Source of the DNA: Rostrohypoxylon terebratum
Lineage: Eukaryota; Ascomycota; Sordariomycetes; Xylariales; Hypoxylaceae
Assembly (NCBI GenBank): GCA_022497145.1
Contig: MU385907.1
Location: 124,001 to 188,000, forward strand
DNA: 64,000 nucleotides
Direction of reading: 5' to 3'
In this document: positions 23,495 to 34,890 of the stretch, piece by piece
Layout: every line of letters starts with the position of its first letter
Numbering within the stretch: position 1 is the first letter of the stretch
The notes under the pieces: generated by a model
The model's input: only the letters and a program-made list of their open reading frames with translations
What the model was told of the DNA's origin: nothing
Database searches by the model: none
Made by a program: the position numbers and the translations under genes

Positions 23495-24307
23495 TCAGCA
23501 TAGGCCGTGGGTCTCAGCCAAAGTCTTGTAGTAGGCGAGCTGTTCGTTCAAACCTACTACTTCCGACTTCAACCCTGTGTTCTCTTCCCTCAACCCGGCG
23601 CTTTCCTCTTTCAGCTTGCCGTTATCCTCCTCGAGCTCTTGAACCCTCTTCTCTAGATACTCGATTTTCTCTGCCCTTCGAGCACGGGACTTGCGTGCTG
23701 CCATGGTGTTACGCGCCCGCTTCACAGCAACGCTGTCGTTCTCATCTTCGATGATAATGTTGGGAAGCGGCTTCTTAGACTTGGTAACACCACCTTCGGA
23801 TACACGTTTGACAAACGTCTTGGTCGAATGCGATGCACTCGACTCAGCACGAGGCCTAGAAACATTGTCTGTCTTCGCAATATCCTCAGGTTGGTCTATT
23901 GGGGAGAGACTATCGATGTTGAGACTTGAGTTGGCTATGGGTTGGCTGTCAAATAGCGGAAACCAATTGCTGTTGTCTATTTCATTGCCACCGACAAATG
24001 GAGAAGTCTCGAAACTATTATCGAAAAGGTCTGGGGAGTCGTTGGGCAGGGACGGCGTGGTGAGGGCTGTCATCGCGGCAGAGTTCGGGGCAGAGAAGTG
24101 GTCGAGCTGGAGTTGGTTTGGCGACACGACGAAGTTTTCCATTGAGCCCGGCGTTGAGCTCATGCTACCGTCATAGCTAGGCATGGCTGGAGAGTACGGT
24201 GTGGCACCGCCACCCGGCAGGCCCTGAAGAGCGTCTATTGACTGTGAGTATTCCCATTCACTTGGCACGGAATCGAGGGAATCAAGAGATTTACCTTGCA
24301 AATCCAT
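23495..24307 (-). CDS. cpc-1: Cross-pathway control bZIP activator CPC1 (GCN4 orthologue)
   Basis: bZIP transcription factor that induces amino-acid biosynthesis genes during starvation through TGACTCA sites. From the first in-frame ATG (24307) it has 270 residues, the length I recall for Neurospora CPC1. A central activation-like motif NWFPLFDS (about 113-120) resembles the Trp/Leu/Phe motif of GCN4. The basic region KRARNTMAARKSRARR is at 196-211, followed by a leucine zipper with heptads to about 260. No intron is evident. Two uORFs precede it. The same frame also stays open for 208 codons upstream of this ATG without any ATG, so longer isoforms from non-AUG starts are likely (see findings). 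A TGACTCA about 0.5 kb upstream of uORF1 could mediate autoregulation. Confidence 0.93.
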   Translation of the reverse strand: MDLQGKSLDSLDSVPSEWEYSQSIDALQGLPGGGATPYSPAMPSYDGSMSSTPGSMENFVVSPNQLQLDHFSAPNSAAMTALTTPSLPNDSPDLFDNSFETSPFVGGNEIDNSNWFPLFDSQPIANSSLNIDSLSPIDQPEDIAKTDNVSRPRAESSASHSTKTFVKRVSEGGVTKSKKPLPNIIIEDENDSVAVKRARNTMAARKSRARRAEKIEYLEKRVQELEEDNGKLKEESAGLREENTGLKSEVVGLNEQLAYYKTLAETHGLC

Positions 24308-24931
24308 GTTTTGCCGAATACCTGCGCTCTGCGAGAAAAGAGGAACAGCGGGGCGGGCAAGATGACTAGGAGAGTTGGCAGATGCTGCAGGAGACGATGC
24401 GACAGAGGCGTAGAAGGGCGACTGGGCAAATGGGTTGGTGAACCGTTGCGAACTTGTTTGATGTCCTGTTGCCTGAATAGCCTCAACTAAGGGCTGGTTT
24501 CGTTGCGGACCCTGCAATGAACCACGGTTGTTGAGCAATTGAGACTGAGAAGTACTGGCGTTGAGAGATCCAAATCCTCTTTGCAACGCAGAAGACGAGG
24601 TTCCGCGATTAGCGCTTGCACCTTGCGGTTGAGAAGACGGGTACAAGACGAAGTCCTGTTGAGGAGGGAGGAAGGTCGGTTGTGGTTGCTCGGTGTGTGC
24701 CGGCTGGCTTGATGAAGTTGGCGGACGCCATGATTGCTGCTGAGAGGCCGTTTTGAAGGCGGGAGAGCCTTGGGACTGAATTGTGGCGGTATTTAAGAAA
24801 GAACTTGGGGAGCTGATGATAGCTTCGTAGTTCAGTTCTACCTCAAGAGGAAGAGCTGAAGAAGAGGATTGAGTGGGGAGAAAGACGTTTATCTTTGGAG
24901 ACGGAATCTTGAAGACTTTGTAAAGTAGTCT
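24308..24931 (-). CDS. In-frame, AUG-less N-terminal extension of CPC1
   Basis: The CPC1 reading frame runs from just after an in-frame TAA (24934-24932) to the AUG at 24307: 208 sense codons with no AUG. The predicted peptide is Ser/Gln/Pro-rich with ordered-looking pieces such as YKVFKIPSPKINVFLP and QPTFLPPQQDFVLYP. Such a long open stretch is unlikely by chance. Published work on N. crassa cpc-1 reports a conserved upstream extension and initiation at near-cognate codons, and this locus has the same layout. Candidate starts upstream of uORF2 include a CTG at 24835-24833, an ATA and ATT codons, AAG codons and an ACG. Which one is used cannot be read from the sequence. Confidence 0.65.
24609..24731 (-). 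promoter_or_regulatory. cpc-1 uORF2 (41 codons including stop)
   Basis: ATG at 24731-24729 and TAA at 24611-24609, in a different frame from CPC1, encoding 40 residues beginning MASANFIKPAG. It ends about 300 nt before the CPC1 AUG. In the GCN4/CPC1 mechanism this is the inhibitory uORF that blocks ribosomes from reaching the main start unless reinitiation is delayed by eIF2-alpha phosphorylation. From memory, N. crassa cpc-1 also has a uORF of about this length. A scan of the minus strand from 24308 to 25080 finds only this ATG and that of uORF1. Confidence 0.85.
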
Positions 24932-24973
24932 TTAAAAAAAAGAGAAAGGGGAGTGACGACGGGGTCAAGCGGC

Positions 24974-24982
24974 TTAGCGCAT
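24974..24982 (-). promoter_or_regulatory. cpc-1 uORF1 (Met-Arg-stop)
   Basis: A minimal ORF, ATG CGC TAA, in the leader about 240 nt upstream of uORF2. By analogy with GCN4 uORF1 it would let 40S subunits resume scanning after terminating, making later initiation depend on eIF2 availability. Confidence 0.75.
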
Positions 24983-25489
24983 CTTGATGAAATAGCTGTA
25001 AACCTCTTATGTTATGATGTGTATTGTGTGGATGATGGTTGTGTATGATGGTAAAAAAGAAGGAGGGGAAAGGAAAAAAAGATTCTGTGCCTGAATTTCG
25101 GCGGGAAGTAGTAGACTTTAGTATTTTTTTTCAGGCAACAATACTGATTCCTACTAGGTACAGCTTACCGGAGGGGTACGTATTGTCCAAAATTGTCTAA
25201 ATTGCCAAAAAGGGAATAGGCCCTAGACGGACTGTGTAGGCGGACTGTGCACGAGCCACTAAGTTAGGCGGACGCGTGGGTGGATTTCTAATGGGTGTCA
25301 AGGGTGTTTCTAGGTGCGGGCCTCACTGGCCTTAGGCGTTTCGTTAGGTCTGACGGTAACTTGCTAACCACTAACAATTTTGATTGTCGGGTCGTCCAGC
25401 ATATTTTGGCGTATTTTGGCGCATTTTATTGCAAGCTACCAGCTGAAACAGATAGGCGAGAACACAATCTGTTCGCTTGAGAAGAGGTA

Positions 25490-25496
25490 TGACTCA
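25490..25496 (-). promoter_or_regulatory. TGACTCA element upstream of cpc-1
   Basis: An exact match to the CPC1/GCN4 recognition sequence (TGAsTCA), about 0.5 kb upstream of uORF1. It is consistent with the autoregulation described for cpc-1. A single 7-base match can occur by chance. Confidence 0.4.
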
Positions 25497-27546
25497 CACT
25501 TTTGACCCATAATTCTATTCTGCACTAAACTTATCCCTGCGACCAAATGTCCCCAATGTCCCAATGTCCCTATTTCGTATCTGCGCATTCTTCCTCGCTG
25601 CGCATTTTACATTCTACATACTACATACTACATACTACATACTACCACTGCGACTGCTGCACATGCAGTACTTTACGAGTGATATCGTTTCTTAATTGTA
25701 ATTATATAGATGGCCAAGACAATATCGCAATATGGTCAGAGGATGTAACTATTTACCACCGAATCCCGAACATGCGTGATCTCTTCATCAAGAACCTTAA
25801 AAAAAAGAAAATATTTCTTTATCTTATCACCGCGGTTCCGGAGTTGAGGATTTGCAAAACAGCTAACACCGTTTCTAAATTGAATTCGTGTTTAAACCGG
25901 CACTACCTGCCAACCTTTCGGTCTCTCAAGTAAGCGTGGTACTATTGCCAAGACCTTAGACTGAATGTGGCTAAGGCTTGTGATTGCATATGAAATTGTC
26001 GCTGCATTCTTTTCCCACGAACTTATTTGATTGGGTCATCAAAGTCGGCGAGATGGCAGGCATGGTAGGATGGGTACCTAGGGAAGTGGATGTATCTAAG
26101 TATCTTTTACGCAGTACCTACATAGTAGTGCCTCTCCTAGTTTAGTCTCTTAGTTTTTTTCTCCTCTCTTTTTTCTTCATATCCACCCTCGACCTGGCCT
26201 CAACTAATAATACCTATCCCTATCCACAAAAAAGTTCAAGCGACAAAGACAATTATTAATCAACCGCGTGTGCTAAAATGTACACCAACTCGCCAACTCG
26301 CAGCTTACGGCGTTCTAAACTTCTAATACAGGTTGTAATATCGTCGAAATCACTCTAAAATCCCAAAGTCGGGTTTCATTGGAGGATTCGACGTAGTACC
26401 TAGCGGCTGTGCTGATCAATCCGGGTATATTGTCTAGTCCGATTTTTTTTGTCTTGCCTTTTTTCGATATCTCACTGCTTCGAGGATACGCTAATGAAAT
26501 CCTTACCATCCATGGATGATATTTGACCGCATAGCTAACTACTGACAAGATGTCGATAGATGATGGATGATGGATGATGTTCAGGTCACAAAGTTGGAAT
26601 GACGTTTTCATGCATCTGGTATTCAACATCCAGATCCATGTTAGTAAAAAGATTGGACATGGGATGCGGCGAAGCATCGCGAGTCGCAAGTCGCAAGTCG
26701 CACATCGCACACATCGCACATCGTGAATTGTGCACATCTTCGCACGCGGATGCGCGTTAGCATCTATTGGTCTTGGCTTCTTCAAACCCCACAAAGTTCA
26801 AGGAACCTTGGGGCTAAGCCAGCCAAGCACCAACGGAATCCAAACTCAATTCAGACATTCAAGACGTTCAAGACATTTTACTACATGGATAAAGGGAGGA
26901 AGGGGGACGAAAGAGCTGCATGGGATCGGCAAGGACAGCAGTTCGATCAATCGGATCAACCAATTCCTATGGAGAATGGCAATCTCCTACTCTCACACTC
27001 TACCCCAGCCCTGCCATCGGGTTGTGACTCATACTTCCTAGTTGGAACCCTTCACCCGCGTCTTATGTAACAACCATCAGCATCCACCAGCATCCATCAG
27101 TATGGGAGACTGGGAGACACCATGGATGCATGGATGTATCGAGCTAGTATGGACTCAGGACTGGTAATGGCAGTATGGGTATATGGAACACGGTTCGCCA
27201 TGTCCTGCCATTTCAAGCTCTTTTCTTGATCCCGATCCCGACCCCGATCCCGACCCCGTATAATTCTAAACCTGTCCATTTCCGTTTCTGCGGTTTATTA
27301 TTATTACTACTGCATATACATAGTAGACTCAGCCTCAGGACTGTACTGTGGATGGCATGGTACTTTGGGATAGTACCGAAATCCGCATCTCCGCTGGAGC
27401 GTACTACTACATAGTATGTAATAAGCTGCGCAGAGCGGAGATTGGTCTATTGGGTCTACGGTTTGGCATCCTACGAAATTTGCTCAAAAATAATATGGAT
27501 TACATACAGGTCAAGTTACATGTTGGTACGTATCAAAATTAATCAC

Positions 27547-27597
27547 CAAGCATCAAGCATCAAGCGTCAAGCATCAAGCGTCAAGCATCAAGCATCT
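27547..27597. repeat. AAGCATC/AAGCGTC tandem repeat
   Basis: About seven copies of a 7-base unit (CAAGCAT or CAAGCGT) in direct tandem. Confidence 0.75.
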
Positions 27598-28781
27598 CTC
27601 TGTTTTGCGGACAGGGAACCTTGATCGTCTTGTTGCATGCTCTCGGGACCGCAAATCAGTGGAAGCGGTGGGTAATACCTAGGTCCTACATAGTACCCAC
27701 TGGGGGTATCGAGCCAAGAAAGCGATACACTTTTTCTGCAAAACGCAAGGCGCAGTATTTTACGCCGTCGTTTGCCGATTATCACAGGCCCCCCAACTCT
27801 AGCCCTAACTATCGAGGTATAGTAACTTCAAACATCGAGTATTATACCTACTACAAATCTACACTGGTGCTAACAGACCTAACAGACCCTCAAAAGTTGC
27901 CTGCCTGATATCCCGCGCGACACCATTGGGACCATTGGGACCATTGGGAGATATTGGCACACGACATATTTTGTACATGCGCAATGTCCCAAGAGTCCGA
28001 CAACGACGTGCCCTATCAGCCCTACAATACCCTAGTCCCGCATACCTCATCCAATCTTGTCTTCCCTCCTCCCCCTCTTCCATCTCTTCTCACTTCTGGT
28101 CGATTCGCAGATCGGGATCCCTACCGAATAACTGCACAGGTATCTAGGTCCTAGGATTCTAGGTAAATACTACTACTATAGATCATCACCTTCACGAGGC
28201 CACGTTTCCTTAGCCGATCCAATACCGTACTTCGTACAGACCGCGGAGACGACTGTTAGTGTCTCCAGAATTCCCCCGAGCTTACAGCATACGCTCTAGC
28301 CACAACGCCTTAGTCTGGCGCATATTTCGACCAATTGCTACGCCGTAGACTACGTCGAGCGACACATTGGGCAGCGTGTGCGGATTCTAGATGTACGTAT
28401 GTAGGTATGTTGTATATGTTGTATGTATCATAGTGTAGGCTTACCGAACTGCAAACTCCGCTCCTCCACGACCTATACCAATGCCATGCGTCCGCTCTCG
28501 TCAGCTGCCCCTAAGGAACGCCCATTCCAAGGTAATTCCAACGTAGCATTCTACTACCGCTCATCCATCCGACCGTGCGGTATGTCTCGTTTACGCTTCC
28601 TGACTTACGCATATAGTATATACCTATACCAAGTAACAAAAAAAGATCGCGTAAGCGGCATGCTGGAAATAACACGTACGGCACGCAAACCTCCGCAGCG
28701 TAGTACTCTGAGGCCCCGTCGATCGGGAAATGGGAAGCGTAAGGCAGACGTCTCACGCGCCTCAGACACCCACCCACGCAC

Positions 28782-28823
28782 CCATCCATCCATCCATCCA
28801 TCCATCCATCCATCTATCCATCT
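28782..28823. repeat. (CCAT)n microsatellite
   Basis: About ten tandem CCAT units, the last ones interrupted by a CTAT. Confidence 0.85.
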
Positions 28824-29092
28824 CCCCCATGGGTATTACCTTACATTACATATATACCTACCTAGATATCCAAGAGGCGCGTGGCGAAATTCCCTAAAAT
28901 GTAGGTACTATTGGATTGGTGCCTCCTGCGTTTACCGCCGGCGAGGCCCGCGGACCCCGGATTGGCCGCCTCTTCTCGTCCGCGGGTGCCTGCTCACGTG
29001 GTACCTACCTAGGACCTAGGTATCTATCTATTAATTGCTAGATACCTACCTACCTAGACACTTGCTTTGTAGGCACCTAGGCACCTAAATAG

Positions 29093-29140
29093 ATGTATGT
29101 ATGTATGTATGTATGTATGTATGTATGTATGTATGTATGT
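29093..29140. repeat. (ATGT)12 microsatellite
   Basis: Twelve uninterrupted ATGT units (48 bp), the cleanest microsatellite in the window and likely to vary in length between isolates. Confidence 0.9.
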
Positions 29141-30074
29141 GTACACGCGGATGACCCAGGCAGGAAGAGCGCTGACGCCTACCTACCTACCTGCCTGCCT
29201 GCCTGAACCCATCTCGCCGACCACAAAGCAGCCGGAGTCGGAGCCCGTCGGCGCGGATGCGACGCAAGGCTACGAGGCCGGTTTCAGTGATACAGTATTT
29301 GCCTCTTTCTTCTTCCCTCTTCTCCCCCCGCCCCCCAGATTAGGTATCTATTACGCGCAGAGGCACCAGCTCCACGTTCGTGTTCGCTGCGCTTCGGTTG
29401 GCTGGTTGGCTGGGGTCCGGGGAGGCATGTGTAAGCACGAGCGTATCTACCTAGGCAGAATAAACTGAGGCCTGCGTGTTGTGCTACGTCATCGTCGGAT
29501 CGAGGATCGTCGATTGCCTTCTCACGCACTAGCTGGCTAGGTACCGAGATATACATATGTAGACGGACGAGATCTTATTTCCGAGTGTTGGGAACACGGA
29601 TTAGCGTCAGGTGTCCAAAAGTGATCAGTTACATGGCGGTTCTACATAGGTTAAACGCAGCGCTCCGTAATACGTGGTATTAGGCCCTTAGAGTTGAGGC
29701 GCAATTATTCAGGGTCTCAGTACGACGTCAAATGGAACGTACGCGAAGCTAATAGGAACTTCGTGCTACGAAATAGGCCTCATTGCCTATGCTACCTGAC
29801 ATTCATCACAAATTTGATCACGACCAAGGAGAGAAAAATATTCATGTGCAATATCGGTTCTGAGCGTTAGGCTATCTGAGGGGGATCATGTATGCGACGG
29901 TTCTCTTGCCGTCCATCATGTCTAGTAGCTTGGTAGAAAGACGTAGAACTTAAGAACTCCGAATTCAAGCAATAGTCCTTTAACTCCTGCTTTCCCTTTT
30001 TGTGCCTCCTGCTCTCTGTCATAGGGTATCTATCAGTTGGTTGTACCCCTCCGTAGCGTCGTGTTCTGTTGCAA

Positions 30075-31195
30075 TTACTCTTCGTCCTCCACTGTCGCCT
30101 GCTTGGGGTTGGCGTGACTCTCCTTGGTGGCGGTGGCCGACTCGAAGCTCTTGGGCTCGAGGGTATCAGGGTTCACCAAGGCGTTGTCGCGCACCACCAA
30201 GTCCATCGAGGCGATTCGGCGCATAAGGTTGAGAAACTCCGATTGTTGGAATTTGCTTGATCGGTCTTCGGCCACGGAGTTGATGATCTCCTGGGCTGCG
30301 ATCGCAAGTTTGGCGTCCTCTCCAGTTCGTCCCTGTTCCTGACGCTGGGTCGCTGGCTCTTGACTGCGAACCTCCACGGGTGCTGTGGGGAGTGTGGAAG
30401 CTGCTTGAGGTGCCGGGGTGGAGACCGGCTCCTGGGACGGAACTGTAGCATCCATAGTCTCCCAAAGACGGGTCTCGTCGGCGCCCATGGAATCCATCCA
30501 TCCCTTGAAAGCATTGTCGAATTCTGCTTGAGGGTTCGTAAAGCTGGCAGCGGCAGCGACAGGCTCTCGGTACGTAGGCGCTGTAGGGAAGGCTGCCGTA
30601 GCAGGCATGGATAGTTGTTGAGGAGTTCCATACATGGAAGGGAGGGGGCGATAGTTGATGGGATCATAGGCAGGGCGGCTACCTGGGTACTGCATCATGT
30701 TCGATGAAGATTGTTGATAAGGCATGTTTTGACGTAAGAATTGCTCAGCCCAGTTGTGTGATGGTGCCATGCGTCCGACACTAGCACGAGGTCTAGAAGC
30801 CATGGGCATAGGTCGCTGATATCCATACCCATCTAGCGCACCAGGAATAGGAGGTGCGTTGAAAGGCTGTGCGCCTCGGGCCATCGAAGGGCCGGGGAGG
30901 TTTTCGGATAGGGAGGATAAATCGAGCGATGCGCTCTTCTCTTGGAACTGGTTAAATCCAGTATTGGCCGCCATCTTGTCAAATAGGTGGCTATCACGCT
31001 GCTGTGGACCTGTTAGAAATATCCATTTGTGGAATTGGGAGAAATAAAAATATAGAGAACACTAACCTCTAAGACATCCCCAATCCCACGTCGGTTTCGG
31101 CCTACCAAGCTCACATCAGTTGGGCGATTGGCATCTCGATCGAAGTGAGTGAGGAGGCTGCTCTTAGAGCTACCACAAACACCGTCTGTCGACAT
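30075..31195 (-). CDS. pex20: Peroxin PEX20, co-receptor for PTS2 import
   Basis: Pex20 family protein that works with Pex7 to bring PTS2 cargo into peroxisomes. Two exons: 31067-31195 (43 codons) and 30075-31001, giving 351 residues. Two AG acceptors lie close together; only the second (just before 31001) keeps the frame. The N-terminus MSTDGVCGSS carries a conserved-type cysteine at residue 7, the position used for export and recycling by ubiquitination in other Pex20 and Pex5 proteins. A WxxxF motif (HNWAEQFLRQ, Trp127) is present for docking to Pex14 or Pex13. Near the C-terminus, LMRRIASMDLVVRDNALV matches the Pex7-binding region of Pex20/Pex18/Pex21. It is divergent from SEC13, with 1.05 kb between the two starts. 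Confidence 0.88.
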
Positions 31196-32247
31196 GGTGA
31201 AGATCGCGCGAATGGATATTCCGGTGGTCTGATATGGAATGTAATGTAATGTAATGCAATGCACGGTAGATAGTTCGACGATGGTGTATCTAGGATTCTG
31301 AGCGACACATTCAAGATGTTGGAATTCGCGATTGAAAGTCGACGCGCACAGAGAAGAGATTGCAGGAGGAAATTTTCGTATATTCGCGGCGACGGAATTG
31401 AATCATATATGGGTTGAATGATTGCAATCTATCGGCTACTAGATGCTGGGAAATAATCGTTCGTGGCCGTTTGTCTAAGTAGTTTGTGTTTGATGTTGCC
31501 TAGGTAGTGGTTCAGACTACAAGAATACTCTCGCGAGAATTAAGGTGATGGGATGACGGTGAGTATGATACCTGTAAAGGACTTGGTATGGATAGAAGTA
31601 CAGGTAATATACAGTGCGTATAATTGGTATCGTGAGGGAAATAAGAAAGAAAAAAAGGGAAGTGAAAAAGTACAAGCACGTCTTGTAGACGCTTTGTTAG
31701 AAGATGAAGTTGAAGAGATTCGCATATGATTTTGCATGCGATTTATTAAGATGTTAACCGTTAAGCTTATTTAGCCTCGGCTGCACGCATATGAACCCGT
31801 ATGAACCGATCGGGATGATGTCAACCACTAAAGCTGTATTGGTCACTAGGGGCGATACCTAGACACGTACCCATTTATCCCCACGACACCCCCCAGATGA
31901 TATACATTCTCAGGTACACCAATCCCCACCCACATGAATGTACCTAGTACCGTCGGGATTGTCATTATTCCGAAGAGGCTCTGGTGGGGCTCAAGCTTTA
32001 TTATGAAATCTGGATTCATCCATAACTAGTAATGCAATTGCTATGCAATTGGGTCTTGGTGGATGTACATTTTTATGTAGACTTAGACTTGCTTCCCTGG
32101 CCGCCAACTCGAAAGGACACCGCGAACTTTTAACGTCATAATAGCTGGGCTACATCCTCAAGTCATCTTCGACATCGTTCAATTCTCGAGTCCCCAGTTG
32201 GTTCTTATATCCATTTGTCTTCTATTCCCCTCATATTTCCTTCCACA
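31196..32247. other. Divergent promoter of pex20 and sec13
   Basis: 1.05 kb shared 5' region between two oppositely transcribed genes. A short TAATGTAATGTAATG-like repeat lies near 31240-31260. No specific operator is recognised. Confidence 0.5.
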
Positions 32248-33400
32248 ATGGTACGTCTATGAAGCGATCTATACCTATACCAATGTTTACTGATTTGTTA
32301 TTTACTAACCTTCACCTTATAACAGGCACAAGTCATATCCAATTCCGGCCATGATGATATGATTGTATGTATCACACCACAGTCAGCCTTTATCAGACAT
32401 TGAGTCCTTCCGAAACCGCATCTCCCATATGCCAATGGACCCTAGAGCGATATGAGAGCTGTTGCTAACTCTCGCTAGCACGATGCCGTTCTTGACTACT
32501 ATGGCCGACGTCTCGCCACATGTTCTTCCGACAAGACAATCAAGATATTCGAGATCGAGGGCGAATCTCAACGATTAACAGAGACATTAAAAGGGTATGG
32601 CTTATTTCCTCGCTGAAGTAGCGACGCCTCTGACATGTAGTGGATATAGACACGAAGGCGCTGTATGGTGCGTTTCATGGGCGCATCCTAAGTATGGCAA
32701 CATCCTCGCCTCAGCAGGCTACGACGGCAAGGTCTTCATCTGGCGCGAGCAGGGAAATACATGGCAAAGGATCTTCGACTTTGCCCTTCACAAGGCTTCG
32801 GTGAATATGGTTGCGTGGTCACCTCACGAATCAGGCTGTCTTCTCGCGTGCGCGTCCTCCGACGGAAACGTCTCCATTCTCGAATTCAAAGATAACAACT
32901 TCTCCCACGTCTCCTTCCCTGCGCACGGCCTCGGCGTGAACTCGGTTTCATGGGCACCTGCAACGACACCTGGCAGCATCGTTTCTTCAGCACCAGCTGG
33001 CCCCGGCGCCCTTGGCCAACGTCGTTTCGTAACTGGAGGTTGTGACAACGTGCTCAAGCTATGGACCTACGATGTTGCTTCGCAAGGCTACAAACAAGAA
33101 AGGGAGCCGTTGACTGGCCACACAGACTGGGTACGGGACGTGGCATGGAGCCCCACGGTCCTGCAGAAGAGCTATATCGCGTCAGCCTCGCAAGATAAGA
33201 CAGTGCGGATCTGGACCAGCGACAACGCGAGCCAAGGCCAATGGTCGGTCAAGGTGCTAAACTTCGAAGCCGAGGTCTGGCGGGTCAGCTGGAGTCTCAG
33301 CGGGAACGTATTGGCCGTTAGTGGCGGTGACAACAAGGTCTCGTTATGGAAGGAGAATCTGCGTGGTGAGTGGGAGTGCGTGAAGACGATGGAGGAATAG
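32248..33400 (+). CDS. sec13: SEC13, COPII coat and nuclear pore WD40 protein
   Basis: Six-bladed WD40 protein that pairs with Sec31 in the outer COPII coat and with Nup145C/Nup84-complex partners at the nuclear pore. Four exons: 32248-32250 (the ATG alone), 32326-32364, 32479-32594 and 32641-33400, giving 305 residues. The single-codon first exon is followed by a GTACGT donor. Exons 2 and 3 give the signature start SNSGHDDMIHDAVLDYYGRR, then LATCSSDKTIKIFEI. Further WD repeats include HEGAVWCVSWAHPKYGNILA, HTDWVRDVAWSP and VWRVSWSLSGNVLAVSGGDN. The protein is slightly longer than yeast Sec13 because of an insert around residues 150-165 (Ala/Pro/Gly-rich). Confidence 0.97.
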
Positions 33401-34874
33401 GAGTCTGGTCTATCGTACCAGCAGATTTGATAACGGAAACCCAAAGAGTCGAGGATGACTGTCACGAAGCCCGGCGTTAAGATGTAGATGGGGGCACTGA
33501 TTCGACCGGACCACTGGTCATTAAAAGCAGAGTAGCTTGCGTCTTGCAACTGGACGGAAATTTCGGAAATAAACGTGATATCCTATGGAAGCCGAATAGT
33601 TGGTAATGTGAGCCTGATTTGTACTAGGATGATGCAAGTGACACTACAGCATACGACACGATGATATCTCACATGTGAAATCATTGACACTACTATACTA
33701 TCCATCCGTATCATATATTCACCTATAGATACCCTCAGAAAAACAAATTGATGATTGTGATTGTATTTTTTTTTTTCGAATTAGCCGATAGGTATCCAAG
33801 CTATATCAACCTATACTAGTAATATTTGGCCTATTTCAACAATCATTTCTTTGGCATTTATAGGTAGTTTGCAGTTTTGATAGGCAATTTTAAGTTAAGC
33901 TTGTTCGTTGGTCTTTTCAATTGAAATCCAACAAATTGCCTTTACCAATTGCCACAAAACTGGTATACCGTTTTTACTAACATTGTTTAGAACAGGTTAG
34001 ATTTTGGACCGCTGCCAAAGAAAACCGTGTAAAAAGGTAGTACTGATTGATTGTTGCTCTTTGTAATATTTCGGGAGGTCCAGACATCCGGATTTCTACC
34101 CCTGGATTCGGGATCGGGATTCTATTTTGCCAACGGATAAATACAAGTTCTAAATATACATACCTGGATTTAAGTACGTATTGCATCTAATATTATTATC
34201 GAAGTATCGAAGTATCGAAGTCTAAACAACCTTGAAGTTCAAATATTGGAAGGAAAGAGTGGCCCAGCAGCCCAGCACCATATCCCAGCCCAGGTGCAGC
34301 GTTCATTCAAGGTTTGATTCGGGATATTGGCGGTTAGTCGACCAGTCATAACGCTGTGACCAAATCTGGAAGCGGCTCCCCAGATCGTTGGTTGCACTAA
34401 GTACTTTTACGGCAAACGCTAGACTAAAAGATACATCTAATTCATCTAGTGTAGTGTAGTCGAGTTGATCTGTGCTCGCTTCAGCTTCAGGGGGACTAAC
34501 AACTAATAAAATTAAGGAAGTCGTGACTGGGATTCTCAGATACATCAACCTCATAATTTCATTTATGATTTGATGCACTTAGAAGTTAGAACCACTCAAA
34601 AACTCCGCTACTTTCTATTCGTATACCTGCCTATAGACTACGGCCATTTCTCTACCCGAATTCGTGCCATGTTCATCGTTTAATTCACAGAACCCGCTTC
34701 TCCATGCGACAAACAAACACACCTACATAGCAATCGCCCGGCGTAATCGAGATCGCCAACACCGCTTTCGAGTCGTGATAAGCCTGAAATCTGGACATCA
34801 AGACTCAAGTACCTACTACCTGCTAGCCACCCATCACCCACCCATCAACAATAAAGAAAAGCTCCCCGTCTCGC
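33401..34874. other. Intergenic spacer upstream of the WHI2-like gene
   Basis: sec13 3' flank, AT-rich sequence with a triple ATCGAAGT repeat near 34197-34222, and the probable promoter and leader of the next gene. No supported ORF. Confidence 0.45.
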
Positions 34875-34890
34875 ATGTCATACCGCCAAG

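Larger units (their letters stand above)
25100..30074. other. 5 kb gene-poor, repeat-bearing region
   Basis: No supported gene. It contains several short tandem arrays: TACTACA units near 25617-25645, GTCGCA/CACATCGCA near 26683-26722, ACCATTGGG near 27922-27950, AAGCATC/AAGCGTC near 27547-27595, CCAT and ATGT microsatellites (listed separately) and CTAC/CTGC near 29185-29205. CCTAGG/GGTACC-type motifs recur. I see no transposase or reverse transcriptase remnants. Confidence 0.5.

Noticed and set aside
28782..29140. Possible telomere-like or CRISPR-like array
   Set aside because: These are simple 4-base microsatellites with no spacers.
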